A stretch of DNA of 64,000 nucleotides, taken from contig CALVHR010000001.1 in assembly GCA_944328495.1 (NCBI GenBank), positions 1 to 64,000 on the forward strand. Reading direction: 5' to 3'. Position numbers and translations under genes: made by a program. Position 1 is the stretch's first letter. Each line of letters begins with the position of its first letter. The DNA comes from an uncultured Clostridia bacterium. GTDB lineage: Bacteria > Bacillota > Clostridia > Christensenellales > Borkfalkiaceae. Below, one piece after another: positions 8,349-17,894 of the stretch. A model generated the notes under the pieces. That model was not told where the DNA came from and did no database searches. It saw only the letters and a program-made list of their open reading frames with translations.

Positions 8349-9283
8349 GTGAAGGTATAAAATTGAAGAGAAGCGGTTCAAAGAAGAGGGAAAACAGGGC
8401 AGGGAATATTATAGCGTATATTATTTTGATCCCGGGCGGATTGATAATGGTATATCCCGTGTTATTTATCATACTTGCAAGTTTTTTCACGCCTGAGGAA
8501 TTCAATAGCACGATTCTAAATTTTTTCCCGATAGCCGAAAACCCGACGGCGGTCAACTGGAAAAATCTTATTGCGCTCGGGGCAGACAAAGCTATTCGCA
8601 ATTATTATTTCAATTCTATCTGGACAACGTTGTATGCTACGTTTTGTTCGGTGATCACGTCATTTCTTGGCGGATATATTTTTGCGCGGTTAAAATTTCG
8701 GGGCAGAAACGCGTTGTTTACGTTCATGTTGATGACAAATATGGTGCCGGGGATTATTGCAACGCTGCCCACGTATCTGGAACTGGTGCGGTTTCCGTTT
8801 TTCGGGGGGAATTACGTCTTTACGGGCGGCACGGGTTTGTTTGATTGTTATGGGACGTATATTTTATTATTCGGACCATGTTTGAACGTGATGGGAACAT
8901 TTTTGGTAAAGCAGCAGATCGAGGCATTGCCGAACTCATATGAAGAGGCAGCCAAAGTTGATGGCGCGGGATTTTTCAGAATTGTATTTGTCATTGTTTT
9001 GCCGTTGGTCAAGCCGATGCTGGCATTTATAGCGATCAACACTTCCATCGGATGTTGGAATAACTGGGCAACTCCGTTTTACTATACGGAATCTGCTGAT
9101 TTGCAGACGATTGCGTCGGCAATATCCAGACAGTCTATATTTGCGGGAAGAGAAGGGACGATCGTCGATTATCCGGCGATCATGTCTTACAGTTTGTTGC
9201 TTACGATTCCCAGTGTAATTTTATTTTTCTGTTTCCAGAAATACATCATACAAGGGTTGGTGCATGTAGGTTTGAAAGGGTGA
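8345..9283 (+). CDS. Sugar ABC transporter permease (MalG/AraQ type)
   Basis: A 312-residue partner permease with six predicted membrane helices and the EAA loop YEEAAKVDGAGFFRIVFVIV. It overlaps the first permease by ATGA, so the pair is translationally coupled. As in many Firmicutes sugar loci no ATPase gene is nearby, so a shared MsmX-like ATPase elsewhere is inferred. Substrate is likely a mannose-containing oligosaccharide, judged from the alpha-mannosidase in the same operon. Confidence 0.93.
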   Translation: MSEGIKLKRSGSKKRENRAGNIIAYIILIPGGLIMVYPVLFIILASFFTPEEFNSTILNFFPIAENPTAVNWKNLIALGADKAIRNYYFNSIWTTLYATFCSVITSFLGGYIFARLKFRGRNALFTFMLMTNMVPGIIATLPTYLELVRFPFFGGNYVFTGGTGLFDCYGTYILLFGPCLNVMGTFLVKQQIEALPNSYEEAAKVDGAGFFRIVFVIVLPLVKPMLAFIAINTSIGCWNNWATPFYYTESADLQTIASAISRQSIFAGREGTIVDYPAIMSYSLLLTIPSVILFFCFQKYIIQGLVHVGLKG

Positions 9284-9321
9284 ATTTCAGCCTCATGAAG
9301 AAAATAAAAAGGGAGGAAGAT

Positions 9322-12300
9322 ATGAAGACAAGGAGCGCTATAATTTGCGCTGTATTGGCGCTGATGATTCTTATGGCAATGTTTGGTTTTGCAGGCTGCG
9401 GAAAGGGGCAGGAGAATAATAACGATGAGGACAATGAGAATGTGTCCGAAACGTTAACGGATTTTGAAGGTTTGGAAATGGGATTAAATGCGCCGGCGGA
9501 AGTGATCGACGTAGTAGAATGGGATGACGGCAAATCCAACGGGCACTGCGTATTTTCGGCGCGCACGCTGCAGGGACTGATCAACAAAAAGCAGCCTCGA
9601 GTGTATATTACCACGCCCGGAAATCGAAGCAACGTTGATGCCGAAACGGTCCGGCTGCGCATCTTGCAGGAATATGGTGAAGTAGGGCTGAATTGGTTGC
9701 CTGAAAATTCTGCGCATAGCGGATATAATACATTTTTCACGATATGGGACAAATATAAAACGGAAGTGAAGCGTCTGTATGTTTATTCGGACAATCCTTC
9801 GCTCAGCGATTCTATGAATGTAGCGGCGATGCTTGGAGGTAGAAACGAAGGGATCGCCGTGTGTCAGGAACTGGCGGATCTGATCGTTGCCGAAAACAGC
9901 GGCTTGGAAGTCATCAACGTAATGGAGTATATGGGATTACCCGATGAAAAAGCAAACACATTCGGCATTAATGAATGGATACGCGACAACATGATCGAAG
10001 GCAGCAACAAACAATTTGTGTTTTGCAGTACTCCTTCGCCGCGCGAAGAATTAGAGGACGATTATTTCAGGACGTACGATCTGGCGATCGCAACGGATTC
10101 GCTCATTTATTATGCATGGCATTCTTTGGATGCTGGAAAAGAACTGCAAAAAAGTATTTTGGACCAATTTCCTTCCGCGATTCCGGTCATCGGATGGGGA
10201 ACGATTGATAACGAGTGGGATTTTATCGCGTCTGTCTCCAATTGCGGCAAGTGTGTGCTGGCGTCGGGATGGAATTATGGAAACGGATCGGTTTGGGGGG
10301 CATTCCCGTCCTGGTCATATAACGCGGAAGGGGAAAGTAAAGTTGTAAATCCTGTTCCGGAAAATTTCGAAGTCGCGGACAACCAGGTGTATATTGCTTT
10401 TACGATGAGTGACGGCGATTCTTTGCAAGCGAGTGAAAAAGATACGCTTTGTTTTTGGGAAACGACGGTGCACGGCAACCAGCCGATCGGATGGACAGTA
10501 CCGGTAATGTTTGCGGATTTTTGTCCTTTGATATTGGAGTATTTGTACGATACGCAGACGGAAATGGACGATCTCATGCAGGGAGCATGCGGTGCGGGAT
10601 ATATTTATGCGAGCGAAATGCCCGAAGCCGATTATGAAATTTACCTGCAAAAAACGCAATATTATTTCCGCCGCACGGGCATGAACATGGTGAATTACTG
10701 GGACAGGGGTGCGAATTTCAATTCAATGGTCGGCGTAGATAAAGATCTCATATACAAATACGCTGACATGGTGGATCTCGATGCGATCTGGAGAGGCCAT
10801 AACTCCCCCGATCCTGATTATGAAATATACAATGACACACTGCTCATGTGTGAAATCGGCAACAGAAAGAGCAGCGGAACACTGACGGCTCAGGAGATCA
10901 TAGACACGATAGATTTTCAGGTACAGAACAAAAAACAGGAAAATAAACCTCTGTTTTTGATGATTCAGCTCAGTTGCTGGGGTGACGGTGTTCATATCGT
11001 GCAACAGGCGAGAGATATACTGGATACGAGAGCGGATGCGGGAAATTACAGTTTTGTAACGCCAACCGAGCTGATTGCGGGGATACGCGCGGCAGAAAGT
11101 GGTGAAATTACGGAAGGCACGACACCGAAGAACAGAATTCAGACGCTGGATTTTCAGGCGGGCACGGCAAACGATGTCGATTTGGAAGAGCGTCTGATAG
11201 TTGAGAATGACAAAAGCTATAATGCAGAGGACTACCGTTTTACGGACGGCGGGAGCTGGACGTATGAATTCCGTTTCAATGCACCGTTGGAATATTGCAC
11301 GATCGGGCTTGGCGTCAGAAACCGTTATAAAATTTCCGGGTCTGTTGACGGAACGAATTTTACCGAACTTGCGAGGCACAGCAACGTATTGGGTGAACAT
11401 TTTTCCCTTGTCTTTACGCAACTGGACATAATGAAAGAGCTGCAACCTGCGGATGTATTTTATCTGAAATTCGAAAATACCGATCCGGAACTCGGTTTCG
11501 GCCCCAACCTCAACTGGGTAAAGCTCAAGTACATCACACAAGACGATTCTCCGCTGGTGATTCCTGAAAAAAGCGGGCAGGAATTTGTATTAAATATTGA
11601 CAACAGTGCTCTTGAACAGAGTTATATTGTCGATAAACAGTCGCAATACGGATTATGGCACGAAAATCAAAATTGGCGGTATGCCGATATTAACGATTAT
11701 TGGGTGTACGGATTTGCATTCGGATCCCCGCTCAGCAAACTTTCGTTGAAATTTAATATCAGCGGAACGTACATTATTGAAGGATCTGCAAACGCAAAGG
11801 ACTGGTTCACGCTTGCGGTCAATGAAACTTCTGCAAAGATGCTGACTGAAACGCAGTTGAAGTTTGAAGACGCTGTAATGGGTGGAACGTGCTATTATAT
11901 ACGTTTCAGGAATGCGATCACGGATTACGATTCGCCGAGTTATGATGCAGTTAAGATAAGCGGACAATTGACGCTGACATACGAATATGCCGACGAATCG
12001 GCCGAGGAGATGGAGATTGTTCCTGCGCCTTGGACGGTTGCGGATGAACCTGAACAAGTGAGCGGAACGCTCACGATTACGGCGGGGCAGGATGCCGATT
12101 ATATTTTCAGTTTACAGCAACAGGGAATATATGATGAGGAAAATGGATGCAGGGGTGTAACCGACGACGCATTTTTCTGGTACAGTATCGATCTTGGCGG
12201 GAAAGTGCTCTCAGCGACGGTGACCGTGCGGGTGAAAGGCAATTACCTGACGTATTGGAGCTTGGACGGAGGCGATACCATAAGTGAATTGCTCTATGCC

Positions 12301-12495
12301 AATGCGGAAGAGCCGACTGACGCAGAAAAAACGCTGGATTTTTTGACGGGAACAGACGGAAAATTTATGTTGAAAATGCAGGCGAACCCGTACAACGGTT
12401 CTGAACTTTCCGCATCGTATTATTCGGTAACGATCGAATATATACTGGAATCGCAAAGTCATGCGGCGGGGCCGGGAGTCGTGAATGAAAGATAG
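9322..12495 (+). CDS. GxGYxYP-domain surface lipoprotein, putative glycoside hydrolase
   Basis: A 1057-residue lipoprotein with signal peptide and lipobox FAGC (lipidated C26). The central region resembles the GxGYxYP family, putative glycoside hydrolases of unproven activity; a matching block ACGAGYIYASEMP lies near residue 422. Repeated beta-rich, discoidin-like stretches occupy about 600-1040 and could bind carbohydrate. The ATG at 9322 is favoured over 9280 because GGGAGGAAG precedes it and it opens the signal peptide. It sits between permease and binding-protein genes of one operon, so it probably prepares or captures glycan at the cell surface. The enzymatic role is inference. Confidence 0.8.
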   Translation: MKTRSAIICAVLALMILMAMFGFAGCGKGQENNNDEDNENVSETLTDFEGLEMGLNAPAEVIDVVEWDDGKSNGHCVFSARTLQGLINKKQPRVYITTPGNRSNVDAETVRLRILQEYGEVGLNWLPENSAHSGYNTFFTIWDKYKTEVKRLYVYSDNPSLSDSMNVAAMLGGRNEGIAVCQELADLIVAENSGLEVINVMEYMGLPDEKANTFGINEWIRDNMIEGSNKQFVFCSTPSPREELEDDYFRTYDLAIATDSLIYYAWHSLDAGKELQKSILDQFPSAIPVIGWGTIDNEWDFIASVSNCGKCVLASGWNYGNGSVWGAFPSWSYNAEGESKVVNPVPENFEVADNQVYIAFTMSDGDSLQASEKDTLCFWETTVHGNQPIGWTVPVMFADFCPLILEYLYDTQTEMDDLMQGACGAGYIYASEMPEADYEIYLQKTQYYFRRTGMNMVNYWDRGANFNSMVGVDKDLIYKYADMVDLDAIWRGHNSPDPDYEIYNDTLLMCEIGNRKSSGTLTAQEIIDTIDFQVQNKKQENKPLFLMIQLSCWGDGVHIVQQARDILDTRADAGNYSFVTPTELIAGIRAAESGEITEGTTPKNRIQTLDFQAGTANDVDLEERLIVENDKSYNAEDYRFTDGGSWTYEFRFNAPLEYCTIGLGVRNRYKISGSVDGTNFTELARHSNVLGEHFSLVFTQLDIMKELQPADVFYLKFENTDPELGFGPNLNWVKLKYITQDDSPLVIPEKSGQEFVLNIDNSALEQSYIVDKQSQYGLWHENQNWRYADINDYWVYGFAFGSPLSKLSLKFNISGTYIIEGSANAKDWFTLAVNETSAKMLTETQLKFEDAVMGGTCYYIRFRNAITDYDSPSYDAVKISGQLTLTYEYADESAEEMEIVPAPWTVADEPEQVSGTLTITAGQDADYIFSLQQQGIYDEENGCRGVTDDAFFWYSIDLGGKVLSATVTVRVKGNYLTYWSLDGGDTISELLYANAEEPTDAEKTLDFLTGTDGKFMLKMQANPYNGSELSASYYSVTIEYILESQSHAAGPGVVNER

Positions 12496-12507
12496 TGGAG
12501 GAACGAA

Positions 12508-13890
12508 ATGAAAAAAATTTTGAGATCTGTCTTATTGATTGCTTTGGCGGTATGTTTTGCCGTTCCAGTTGCGGCATGTAATCCGCCGGCGGAAAACAGC
12601 GGTACAAAAACGTTGCAGGTTTATATTGACGGACAGACGTGTCTGGTCGGGTTTGATGACATCGATCAGGCAATTCAGGAAGCGGAAGCGAACCTGGCAG
12701 ACGGCTATATGGATGATACACCGCATAACAGGGCAAAAATCGAGAACACAAAACTTCTTCGCGACTATATAAAGTCGCAAGGGTATGCGCTTGATTCGCT
12801 GTCTTGGGGCTGGGGGGATCAGCTTACGCAAAAAATGTTGGCAGCGTTTCTTTCTCAGCAAGGTCCGGACATCATGTTCGGCGAGTCACAGATGCGGACT
12901 TTTGCATCGCAGGGATATTTTTCCCCGTATCCGGAAGATTTGCAGGCATGGATCGTTGAGAATGTCAGTCCGCTTGCCTATAAGGATATGATGCTTGACG
13001 GAAAGATTTACGGAGTCACGCTTGATCCGTCCATCAGTTTGCTTGTATGGAACAAAGACATTGTCAAGCGGGCGGGGTTGGATGAAAATAAAGCGCCGGA
13101 GACGATGGACGAATGGTTTGCAAACATGAAAGCGATCAGCGACAATGAAACGTTGCGGAACGAGAAGATATTTGCGGGCGGCTGGTATGCGGGGCCGAAT
13201 ACGGGAGGATATTTACGGACGGGTGCGGTAATGCGGATATGCGGAGGTTCATTTAAAGGTGATGACGGAGCGCCGCGCGTAAATACGGCTGAAAATCTGG
13301 TTGCGTTTGAATATCTGAATAAAATGGCTTCTTATAATTTTGACGGAGTAGTGAATGCACCGAGCGAATCCTATTTTTTCTCGGCGTTTGACACAGGGAA
13401 TCTTGCGTATATGATCGACGGTATGTGGACGTTGAACAATTTGAAGGCGCTCGGTTTGGACTGCGGGTATGCTTTGCTGCCCACTTATAACGGTAACTCT
13501 GCAAACATGCTTATCGGGGCAGGGTATATGTCTGTCCCCGAATATTCTGAGAACAAAGAAGAGGCATTTGCTCTGATCAAATTTATGCTGGAAGAAGCTT
13601 TTCAGACCAATATAGCCAAAGCCGGCATTCGCCCTCCCGTAACTCTTTCGGTTCTGCAAGCTGACTGGTATAAGGAACAATTTCCACAGATGCAGGAATT
13701 TGCAACTTACGGGTTGGAGCATGAAATTCTCGGGTTGGACAGTTTTTCACAAGGAGATACGGCAGGGATCTGGACTGAATTCGGCAAACAGCAAAGTCTT
13801 GCGATCAAAAAAGGGACGGATATATCAGCCATGGCGTCGTTGCTTGAAACGGCGCAGACCAATATGATGAAAAGGTATAACGCAAAATAA
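12508..13890 (+). CDS. Extracellular solute-binding lipoprotein (family 1)
   Basis: A 460-residue sugar-binding lipoprotein for the ABC importer. The signal peptide ends in lipobox VAAC with lipidated C24. The body has the two-lobed family 1 layout, with GPDIMFGES near the first hinge, GKIYGVTLDPSISLLVWNKDI in the centre and EEAFALIKFML towards the end. GGAGGAACGAA precedes the start, 12 bp after the previous gene. Unusually, the binding protein lies downstream of both permeases. It delivers oligosaccharide to the permease pair. Confidence 0.93.
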   Translation: MKKILRSVLLIALAVCFAVPVAACNPPAENSGTKTLQVYIDGQTCLVGFDDIDQAIQEAEANLADGYMDDTPHNRAKIENTKLLRDYIKSQGYALDSLSWGWGDQLTQKMLAAFLSQQGPDIMFGESQMRTFASQGYFSPYPEDLQAWIVENVSPLAYKDMMLDGKIYGVTLDPSISLLVWNKDIVKRAGLDENKAPETMDEWFANMKAISDNETLRNEKIFAGGWYAGPNTGGYLRTGAVMRICGGSFKGDDGAPRVNTAENLVAFEYLNKMASYNFDGVVNAPSESYFFSAFDTGNLAYMIDGMWTLNNLKALGLDCGYALLPTYNGNSANMLIGAGYMSVPEYSENKEEAFALIKFMLEEAFQTNIAKAGIRPPVTLSVLQADWYKEQFPQMQEFATYGLEHEILGLDSFSQGDTAGIWTEFGKQQSLAIKKGTDISAMASLLETAQTNMMKRYNAK

Positions 13891-13892
13891 AC

Positions 13893-16889
13893 ATGAAAAA
13901 TTATGAGAAGCGCATCAGGCAAACGCTTGAATATTTAAATGCATGCAGAGTGGTTGAAAGCGTGCCCGTGACGAACTGGAAGATAAGAGAGTGCGCCTAT
14001 AAACATGACTCTCCGGTTCCGGCAGACGGCTCATCGTTTGAGCCGTTTGAAGGAATGTGGGGGACGGGAGCCGATCAACATTATTATTTTTTTAACCGTG
14101 TCAGTGTGCCGAAAGCAGCGGAAGAGCAGTATTATCGGCTGCGAATCGCGAACGATCAGATGCAGATGGCAGATTTGAACCCTCAGTTTACTCTGTACAT
14201 AGACGGGGAACTCAGGTGCGGGATGGACGGGAATCATAACAGCATAGTTTTGAAGGGCGGAAAGACATATGATATATTGCTGTACGCATATACGGGGACG
14301 AGATGGCAAATGCCTTTGCGGCTGAATGTATTCTTGGACAAGGTCGATTCACTCACCGAGCGGCTGTATTATGATTTTGCGGTGGTCTGTGAAGCACTGG
14401 ATGTATTCGGTTATGAAGATGAAATGCTGGTGTATCGAGTAAACGGAGCAGTCAATTTAATTGATTTTCGGCAGCTGTATACTCGGGAATATTACCGATC
14501 GTTGGAAGACGCTTCGCAATATTTACAAAAAAACTGTTATGGGAGCACTGCATGCTTACCGTCTACGGTTTTTGTAGTCGGTCATACTCATATTGACATT
14601 GCCTGGCTGTGGCGCATGGAGCAGACGGAGGAAAAGGCAGTGCGTTCGTTTGCGACCGCTGTTTCTCTCTTGGAAAAATATCCGGAATTTCGGTTTTTCT
14701 GTTCACAGGCTATTTTATATGATTTCGTGAAAAAAAACGAGCCGAAACTTTACGAAAAAATCAAAGCACTGGTAAAAGAAGGAAGATTTGAGGCAGGGGG
14801 ATGCATGTGGGTCGAGTCAGACTGCAATCTGACGGGCGGAGAAAGCATTATCCGGCAGATTGCGTACGGCAAAGAATTTTTCAAAGAAGAATTCGATATA
14901 AATTCCGATATAGTTTGGTTGCCCGATACGTTTGGTTTTCCGGCCACGCTGCCGCAAATTTTGAAGGGATGCGGCGCACAGGCGTTTGTGACTTCCAAAC
15001 TCAGTTGGAACGATACCGACGACTATCCGCATGATACATTTCTTTGGCAGGGACGCGACGGTACACGTATTTTCAGTTATTTTTTAACGGCACAGGAAAA
15101 GAAAAAAAACGGCGAGCGCGTCCGGACTTATGCTACGTATGCCGGCGTTCCCACGCCGTCTCAGATGCTGGGGACTTGGGAAAGATATCGAGACAAAAAG
15201 GTCAGCGACAGCGTTTTGCATACATTCGGGTTCGGTGACGGCGGCGGCGGGCCGACGGAAGAGCAAATCGAATATATTCGTCGATTGAAGCGCGGTCTTG
15301 CAGGTATACCGCAAGTCAGGTACAGTGGCGTCGGCGATTTTATACGTTCGTTTTATCCGAAACGGGATACGTTGCACGTTCATAACGGTGAGTTGTATTT
15401 GGAATTCCATCGCGGGACATATACAACTGTTTCATGGATCAAAAAAGCGAATGCGGAATGCGAACGTCTTCTGCACGATATCGAGCTTTACAGTGTGATT
15501 TATTCTATCCTTAGCGGACAGGAGCCGTTGGATTTAACGAACAGTTGGAAAATATTGCTTGCGCAGCAATTTCATGATATCCTGCCCGGTTCTTCCATTG
15601 ATGCAGTTTATGAAGATTCCAAGGTTGTATTTACGACTTTAAAAGGACAACTGACATCTTTGTTGAATAACATTTTGCAGGATATCAGTTCATACGTGGG
15701 AGAAAAATTGGTTTTTAACGCATTATCCTTCGGAAGAGAGCAAATTCTTTGCGTAAGAGGTATAGCGGAGAAATTTTTTGCTCCGCCTCTGGGATTTGCG
15801 GCAGCATCGGCGGAGACTCAATCGTTTACGTTTGATTGCGGGGAATATTTTCTTGAAAACAGCCGTTTGCGCGTGGAATTTGACGATTGTTACAGGATCG
15901 CACGCGTCTATGATAAGGCAAACGGCAGAGAATTATTGCGAGAGAACGGTAAAGCAAATGTGTTGCGAGTATATTCGGGATATGCAAACGGCTGTTTTGA
16001 CGCATGGGAGATCCAAGATTATTTTGATGAGCAGTTTTGGGAGATCGATAAAGTTGAGAGTGCGCAGGTCGAACGGTTTGCTGACAGGGTGTCGGTAAAA
16101 GTTGTCAGGACATTTCTCAATTCGACGATCGTGCAGATCATTTCATTGTTTGGTGAGGAAGGATATATCGATTTTCAGACACAGGCAGATTGGCAAGAAA
16201 AGAACGTCTTGTTAAAGGCAGAATTTGAAACAAATATTATTGCTCCGACAGCGACATACGGAATCGCGTTCGGCAATGTGCAGAGATCGACCCACAACAA
16301 TACTTCTTGGGACGGAGCGCAATTTGAAGTTAATGCACAAAAATACGCCGATTGCTCCGAACAGGACTACGGCGCGGCATTGATTTCCGATTGCAAATAC
16401 GGCTACAGCATCAAATTCGGGAAAATGTGCCTCAGTCTGATCAAAACGGCAACATATCCTTCGGAATACCAGGATCTCGGCAGTCATGAATTCCGCTATG
16501 CCTTTTATTGTCACGAAGGTGATTTTGCGGGCGGTAAAGTGGAAAATACTGCGTACGCCTATAATCGACCGTTATTGTTCGCGGAAGGAAACGTTCGGGG
16601 CACAAAGAATGCGGATCGGGAATTCAGTTTGTTGCGGTGCGATGCGCAGAATGTGTTGATCGAAACAGTCAAGTATGCAAGGGACAGGAGCGGATATGTA
16701 GTGCGTCTTCGCGAGACTTACGGAAAAAACACAAAGACGAGGGTGCGGTTCGGACATCCTGCAGAAAAAGTTTTTGTAACAGATATGCTTGAAAACGAGC
16801 CGAATCCGATTTCGCTAAAAGAAAACAGCGTGGAGATCAGCATTCTGCCTTATCAGATCGTTACGCTGAAAATAGTGCCGAAAAAGTAA
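13893..16889 (+). CDS. Alpha-mannosidase, glycoside hydrolase family 38
   Basis: A 998-residue retaining GH38 alpha-mannosidase, intracellular because no signal peptide is present. An N-terminal beta domain (1-220) precedes the catalytic domain, which shows the zinc-binding GHTHIDIAWLWR block (about 230) and WLPDTFGF (about 341-348) with the probable nucleophile Asp. A fourth block, DGGGGPTEEQ, lies near 450, and C-terminal beta domains complete the usual architecture. Length is typical. It starts two bases after the binding-protein stop and is the last gene of the operon, where it would cleave imported mannosides from N-glycans or similar. Confidence 0.95.
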   Translation: MKNYEKRIRQTLEYLNACRVVESVPVTNWKIRECAYKHDSPVPADGSSFEPFEGMWGTGADQHYYFFNRVSVPKAAEEQYYRLRIANDQMQMADLNPQFTLYIDGELRCGMDGNHNSIVLKGGKTYDILLYAYTGTRWQMPLRLNVFLDKVDSLTERLYYDFAVVCEALDVFGYEDEMLVYRVNGAVNLIDFRQLYTREYYRSLEDASQYLQKNCYGSTACLPSTVFVVGHTHIDIAWLWRMEQTEEKAVRSFATAVSLLEKYPEFRFFCSQAILYDFVKKNEPKLYEKIKALVKEGRFEAGGCMWVESDCNLTGGESIIRQIAYGKEFFKEEFDINSDIVWLPDTFGFPATLPQILKGCGAQAFVTSKLSWNDTDDYPHDTFLWQGRDGTRIFSYFLTAQEKKKNGERVRTYATYAGVPTPSQMLGTWERYRDKKVSDSVLHTFGFGDGGGGPTEEQIEYIRRLKRGLAGIPQVRYSGVGDFIRSFYPKRDTLHVHNGELYLEFHRGTYTTVSWIKKANAECERLLHDIELYSVIYSILSGQEPLDLTNSWKILLAQQFHDILPGSSIDAVYEDSKVVFTTLKGQLTSLLNNILQDISSYVGEKLVFNALSFGREQILCVRGIAEKFFAPPLGFAAASAETQSFTFDCGEYFLENSRLRVEFDDCYRIARVYDKANGRELLRENGKANVLRVYSGYANGCFDAWEIQDYFDEQFWEIDKVESAQVERFADRVSVKVVRTFLNSTIVQIISLFGEEGYIDFQTQADWQEKNVLLKAEFETNIIAPTATYGIAFGNVQRSTHNNTSWDGAQFEVNAQKYADCSEQDYGAALISDCKYGYSIKFGKMCLSLIKTATYPSEYQDLGSHEFRYAFYCHEGDFAGGKVENTAYAYNRPLLFAEGNVRGTKNADREFSLLRCDAQNVLIETVKYARDRSGYVVRLRETYGKNTKTRVRFGHPAEKVFVTDMLENEPNPISLKENSVEISILPYQIVTLKIVPKK

Positions 16890-16903
16890 CGAATAAAAAA
16901 GGT

Positions 16904-16947
16904 CCGAAGCGTTTCTCTATGCGGATGAAACGCTTCGGGCTTTTTTT
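16904..16947 (+). terminator. Terminator of the glycan operon
   Basis: A perfect 12-bp stem (16904-16915/16927-16938) is followed by a run of seven T. Confidence 0.9.
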
Positions 16948-17067
16948 ATACTGATTTTGCGGCGGCAGGTTAGGGGGGCGGCCTGTCGTATCCGTCAGGC
17001 GGGATAGGAGCTGCGCTTAAAACATGTCGCTATAATTTTTTAATTGGGTATTGACAAACGAAGGTCG

Positions 17068-17550
17068 ATGAAGTATTATAATTCGCAGTTTGAGATCTTC
17101 ATCGGGCAAACCAGTCCTTTGCACTGCTATGTGTACGCAACGGCTCCCGAGTCGAGTGCTCAAAACGGCGTGATCATAACCAATGTAGGGTATGCCGCCG
17201 AGAAAGACAGCGAGCAGGTCACCGTAGGCATGAAAGCGATTTGGAAAACGGAAATCCTGTCGGATTCTTCGGGCGCAAAATATCATACGACGGTAGAGGC
17301 GGTCATATATTTTGAAGAAATTGAAGAATATATTTCCGGCGGTGCTGTACGTGTGGGTGTGGCCTGGAAGTCGAAAGACAGTTCCGGTGCGGCTGAAAAT
17401 GCGTACGATACTATAACGGGCGGCGAGTCGAGCGACGGGGCAGCCAATAAGTATTGGGTACCTGCCGGAGCTTGGACTGACAATGTGGATATGCCATATG
17501 TTACGCAAACGGGTATTTATCTGCGGAATGAATATACTTTCAGCAACTAA
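17068..17550 (+). CDS. Hypothetical protein, possibly a gene fragment
   Basis: An open frame of 160 residues from the ATG at 17068 with beta-strand-like alternating residues, no signal peptide and no family I recognise. The start is doubtful: a TTGACA/TATTAT pair (17051-17079, 17-bp spacer) overlaps the first codons, and the ribosome site is weak (AAGG). The next in-frame Met is about 60 codons inside. It may be the end of a larger protein that lost its 5' part. A strong terminator follows. Codon use resembles the chromosome. Confidence 0.4.
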   Translation: MKYYNSQFEIFIGQTSPLHCYVYATAPESSAQNGVIITNVGYAAEKDSEQVTVGMKAIWKTEILSDSSGAKYHTTVEAVIYFEEIEEYISGGAVRVGVAWKSKDSSGAAENAYDTITGGESSDGAANKYWVPAGAWTDNVDMPYVTQTGIYLRNEYTFSN

Positions 17551-17613
17551 GACTTTTGCTTGCGTTTAAGACGCAAGGATATCGAAACCGTTTTATCACG
17601 GGACGAATGCAGC

Positions 17614-17661
17614 AAAAAATTATTGCCTTTGCCGATTTCGGCAAAGGCAATAATTTTTTTG
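17614..17661. terminator. Strong, probably bidirectional terminator
   Basis: A near-perfect 21-bp stem (17614-17634/17639-17659) has a 4-nt loop and T/A runs on both sides. The following 200 bp (17662-17860) contain no gene, only the ade promoter at the end. Confidence 0.85.
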
Positions 17662-17835
17662 CAGAATAAAAGCGAAGCTGTAACCAGCGCATCTGTTTTG
17701 CGCGCAGATCGGAATGTTCGTCCGTTTGATACAGGCTGCCTTCATGCCGAAAAGCTGAAAAACGAAATTCTTTCTTTTTGACTTTCAAGTTCGGAAAATT
17801 TTATGACGGAAAGCATCCTTTTTGTGTGAACCGCT

Positions 17836-17863
17836 TTGCTTTTCCCGTGTGAAGTGATATAAT
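17836..17863 (+). promoter_or_regulatory. Promoter of ade
   Basis: TTGCTT (17836-17841), 16-bp spacer and TATAAT (17858-17863). The in-frame ATG at 17862 lies inside the -10 box and so cannot be the start of translation from this promoter. No purine riboswitch fold is visible. Confidence 0.65.
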
Positions 17864-17894
17864 GGAACAAATAACAGCAAAAGGGGATTTTACC

